From NCBI RefSeq assembly GCF_002967765.1, contig NZ_PUHY01000004.1, forward strand, positions 372,001 to 436,000: DNA of 64,000 nt, in the 5' to 3' direction. Made by a program: the position numbers and the translations under genes. The notes beneath the pieces were generated by a model. The model worked only from the letters and a program-made list of their open reading frames with translations. It did not search any database and had not been told where the DNA came from. Shown here in pieces: positions 62,568-64,000 of the stretch; position 1 is the stretch's first letter; each line of letters begins with the position of its first letter. Origin of the DNA: Blastopirellula marina (GTDB lineage Bacteria > Planctomycetota > Planctomycetia > Pirellulales > Pirellulaceae).

Positions 62568-64000
62568 CTAGGCGAGCAGCTTGGCTCCGGTTTGTTTTTC
62601 ACATTCGGCCAAGATCTTGGCGATCGTGACGTCCGCTTCTTCCCCTTTCAGGGTGCGATCGTAGGCTTGAAGTGTGACAGTGAACAAGACTCGCTTTTTA
62701 CCAGGTCCATCCTTTTTGGGATCGCGGAAGATCTCTTGGAAGGTGACACTTTCAACCAGTTCGCCGCCGGCGTCATAGCCAATCGATTGTAACTGCGACC
62801 AGCTCACTTCTTCGTCGACAATCAAGTTCAAGTCGCGATTCATGGTCGGCTGTGTACTGAAGTCTTGATGTTGTGGCACCAACACGGCCAGCTTCATCAG
62901 GGCACCCAGGTCGAGCTCGGCAACCGATGCCGCGTTTTGCAGTCCGTACGCTTTGGCCGTCTTGTGACTCACGATACCGAAATAGCCGAGCGTCGTACCG
63001 TCGATGGTGACGTGCGCCCCCTGCCCTTCTACGAACATCGGGTCGGTAAACGGAAGGACTTCGAGCTTGGCTTTCGGGTTGAGCATCGCCACCAGCGATT
63101 CCACTACGCCCTTAATCTCGTAAAAGCTATTACCACTGGTGATCCCGACCATGTAACGTTCGTCGGGCAGTGCTTTCGCCTTGGGGAGATAGACCTTGGC
63201 GATCTCGTACAGGTCGATTTGCGTATAGCTGAATTTCTCGTTATTTCGACGAGCACCCAGCAAGCTTGGCAGCAGGCTGATGCGAAGACGATCTTCCCCT
63301 TTCACCATCGGCATGCTGGTGGCAAGCGGCTCGCTGAGAGACCAACCTTGGAAGGTCTTGGCCCAGACGTCGCTCACAACGCTGCGAGTTAGTGTTTCAT
63401 CGAAACCCATGCCAAGCATCGCCGACCGCACCTTGTTACGCACACGGTCCAGGTCACTTTGGTGGGAAGCACTCAGTGAGACACCAGCACGCTCCGGGAT
63501 TTGGTCGTAGCCGTGGATCCGCGCGACTTCTTCGACAAGGTCGATTTCGCGCGTGATGTCACGACGCCAACTAGCTGGGATGACGGTGATGCTCTCATTG
63601 GTTTGTTTTTGAACTGGATTGCCGAGCTTTTCCAAGATGCGATGGACTTCGTCCGCCGGGACATCGATGCCCAAGACACGCATCAACTGAGAAAAGCGGA
63701 GGGTTACCGGCTTGCGGGCAGGTGCGGACGAACCGGCGAAGACACTTCCTTCGCAGATTTCGCCGCCAGCCGTTTCGACGATCAGTTCGCAGCAGCGGCG
63801 ACTAGCCCAATCGATCATCTCGGGATCGACACCCCGTTCAAACCGGTAGGAGGAATCACTCTTTAGTTTGAGCCGTCGCGAAGTCGTGCGAACTGGCAAA
63901 GCGGCGAAGTCGGCTGCTTCGATCAGCAGGCTCGAGGTCATCTCGCCTACTTCCGTCAGCTTGCCACCCATCACACCAGCCAACGCAATTGCCCCGCTGC
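62568..64000 (-). CDS. pheT: Phenylalanyl-tRNA synthetase beta subunit (C-terminal part, runs off the right edge)
   Basis: The last 477 or so residues of PheT; full-length proteins have about 800, so the true start is outside the window. The visible frame continues through the edge (SGAIALAGVMGGK), and the TTG near 63983 is an internal leucine rather than a start. Segments recognised are the B3/4 core (RLKLKSDSSYRFERGVD), the B5 domain, the catalytic-like core and the C-terminal FDX-ACB domain (RDLNLIVDEEVSWSQLQ, GEEADVTIAKILAECE). With PheS it charges tRNA-Phe. Everything visible is intact. Confidence 0.96.
   Translation of the reverse strand, partial: SGAIALAGVMGGKLTEVGEMTSSLLIEAADFAALPVRTTSRRLKLKSDSSYRFERGVDPEMIDWASRRCCELIVETAGGEICEGSVFAGSSAPARKPVTLRFSQLMRVLGIDVPADEVHRILEKLGNPVQKQTNESITVIPASWRRDITREIDLVEEVARIHGYDQIPERAGVSLSASHQSDLDRVRNKVRSAMLGMGFDETLTRSVVSDVWAKTFQGWSLSEPLATSMPMVKGEDRLRISLLPSLLGARRNNEKFSYTQIDLYEIAKVYLPKAKALPDERYMVGITSGNSFYEIKGVVESLVAMLNPKAKLEVLPFTDPMFVEGQGAHVTIDGTTLGYFGIVSHKTAKAYGLQNAASVAELDLGALMKLAVLVPQHQDFSTQPTMNRDLNLIVDEEVSWSQLQSIGYDAGGELVESVTFQEIFRDPKKDGPGKKRVLFTVTLQAYDRTLKGEEADVTIAKILAECEKQTGAKLLA

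Overview
The window comes from a planctomycete, most likely of the Pirellulales type (Blastopirellula, Bremerella or Rhodopirellula relatives). This is inferred from the gene content: DUF1501, DUF1549/DUF1553 (PSD1), DUF1552 and DUF1592 cytochrome-like secreted proteins, a DUF1559 prepilin-like protein, an ECF sigma factor paired with a FecR/LamG protein, three secreted sulfatases, and Tat-exported Gfo/Idh/MocA oxidoreductases. Base composition looks even throughout. I see no tRNA, rRNA, transposase, prophage or CRISPR array. Both ends cut genes: a LacI-family regulator on the left and pheT on the right.

Layout. 1-3117 (minus): two exported Gfo/Idh/MocA dehydrogenases followed by a LacI-type regulator, probably a sugar-use locus. 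3562-13949: an OmpP1/FadL-like outer-membrane porin, a free-standing Hpt protein translationally coupled to a REC-HD-GYP (RpfG-type) response regulator, a methyltransferase resembling the 3-hydroxypalmitate methyl ester (PhcB-like) family, and a 1984-residue multi-domain kinase (Ser/Thr-kinase-like, AAA ATPase, helical repeats, GAF, HisKA, HATPase, REC-like, REC). The kinase has no Hpt of its own, so these genes could form one phosphorelay ending in cyclic-di-GMP turnover. 13953-19960 (minus): ECF sigma, FecR/LamG, PSD1 cytochrome, DUF1501. 20224-21776: DUF1559 prepilin-like protein and a small lipoprotein, closed by a strong bidirectional terminator. 21883-25968 (minus): DUF1552 and DUF1592-type cytochrome protein. 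26140-33530: three sulfatases (minus) around a plus-strand pair, a DUF4440-like secreted protein and a protein with fourteen perfect RPGIGD repeats.

33668-41440: a leucine-carboxyl-methyltransferase-like enzyme overlapping a potassium-channel-like gene tail to tail, then an RND pump, its adaptor and a secreted protein of unknown function in one minus-strand operon. 41605-49780: a small FtsH-peptidase-like protein, then a compact chemosensory operon (cheA with a fused receiver, cheW, MCP, cheB, cheR) without flagellar genes or a separate cheY. 49869-64000: housekeeping and miscellaneous genes: metallophosphoesterase and cupin, aldo/keto reductase and TfoX-N protein, a potassium/proton antiporter, two unknown genes, an FAD oxidoreductase, a DUF4261 protein, a Xer recombinase operon, a BshB1-like deacetylase, a small lipoprotein, an M32 carboxypeptidase and the C-terminal part of pheT.

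The most interesting candidate system is 3562-13949. A FadL-type porin, a PhcB-like methyltransferase, an Hpt/HD-GYP pair and a giant hybrid sensor kinase with a degenerate Ser/Thr-kinase domain lie side by side. This could be a fatty-acid-derived signalling circuit, but the link is inferred from gene neighbourhood only.
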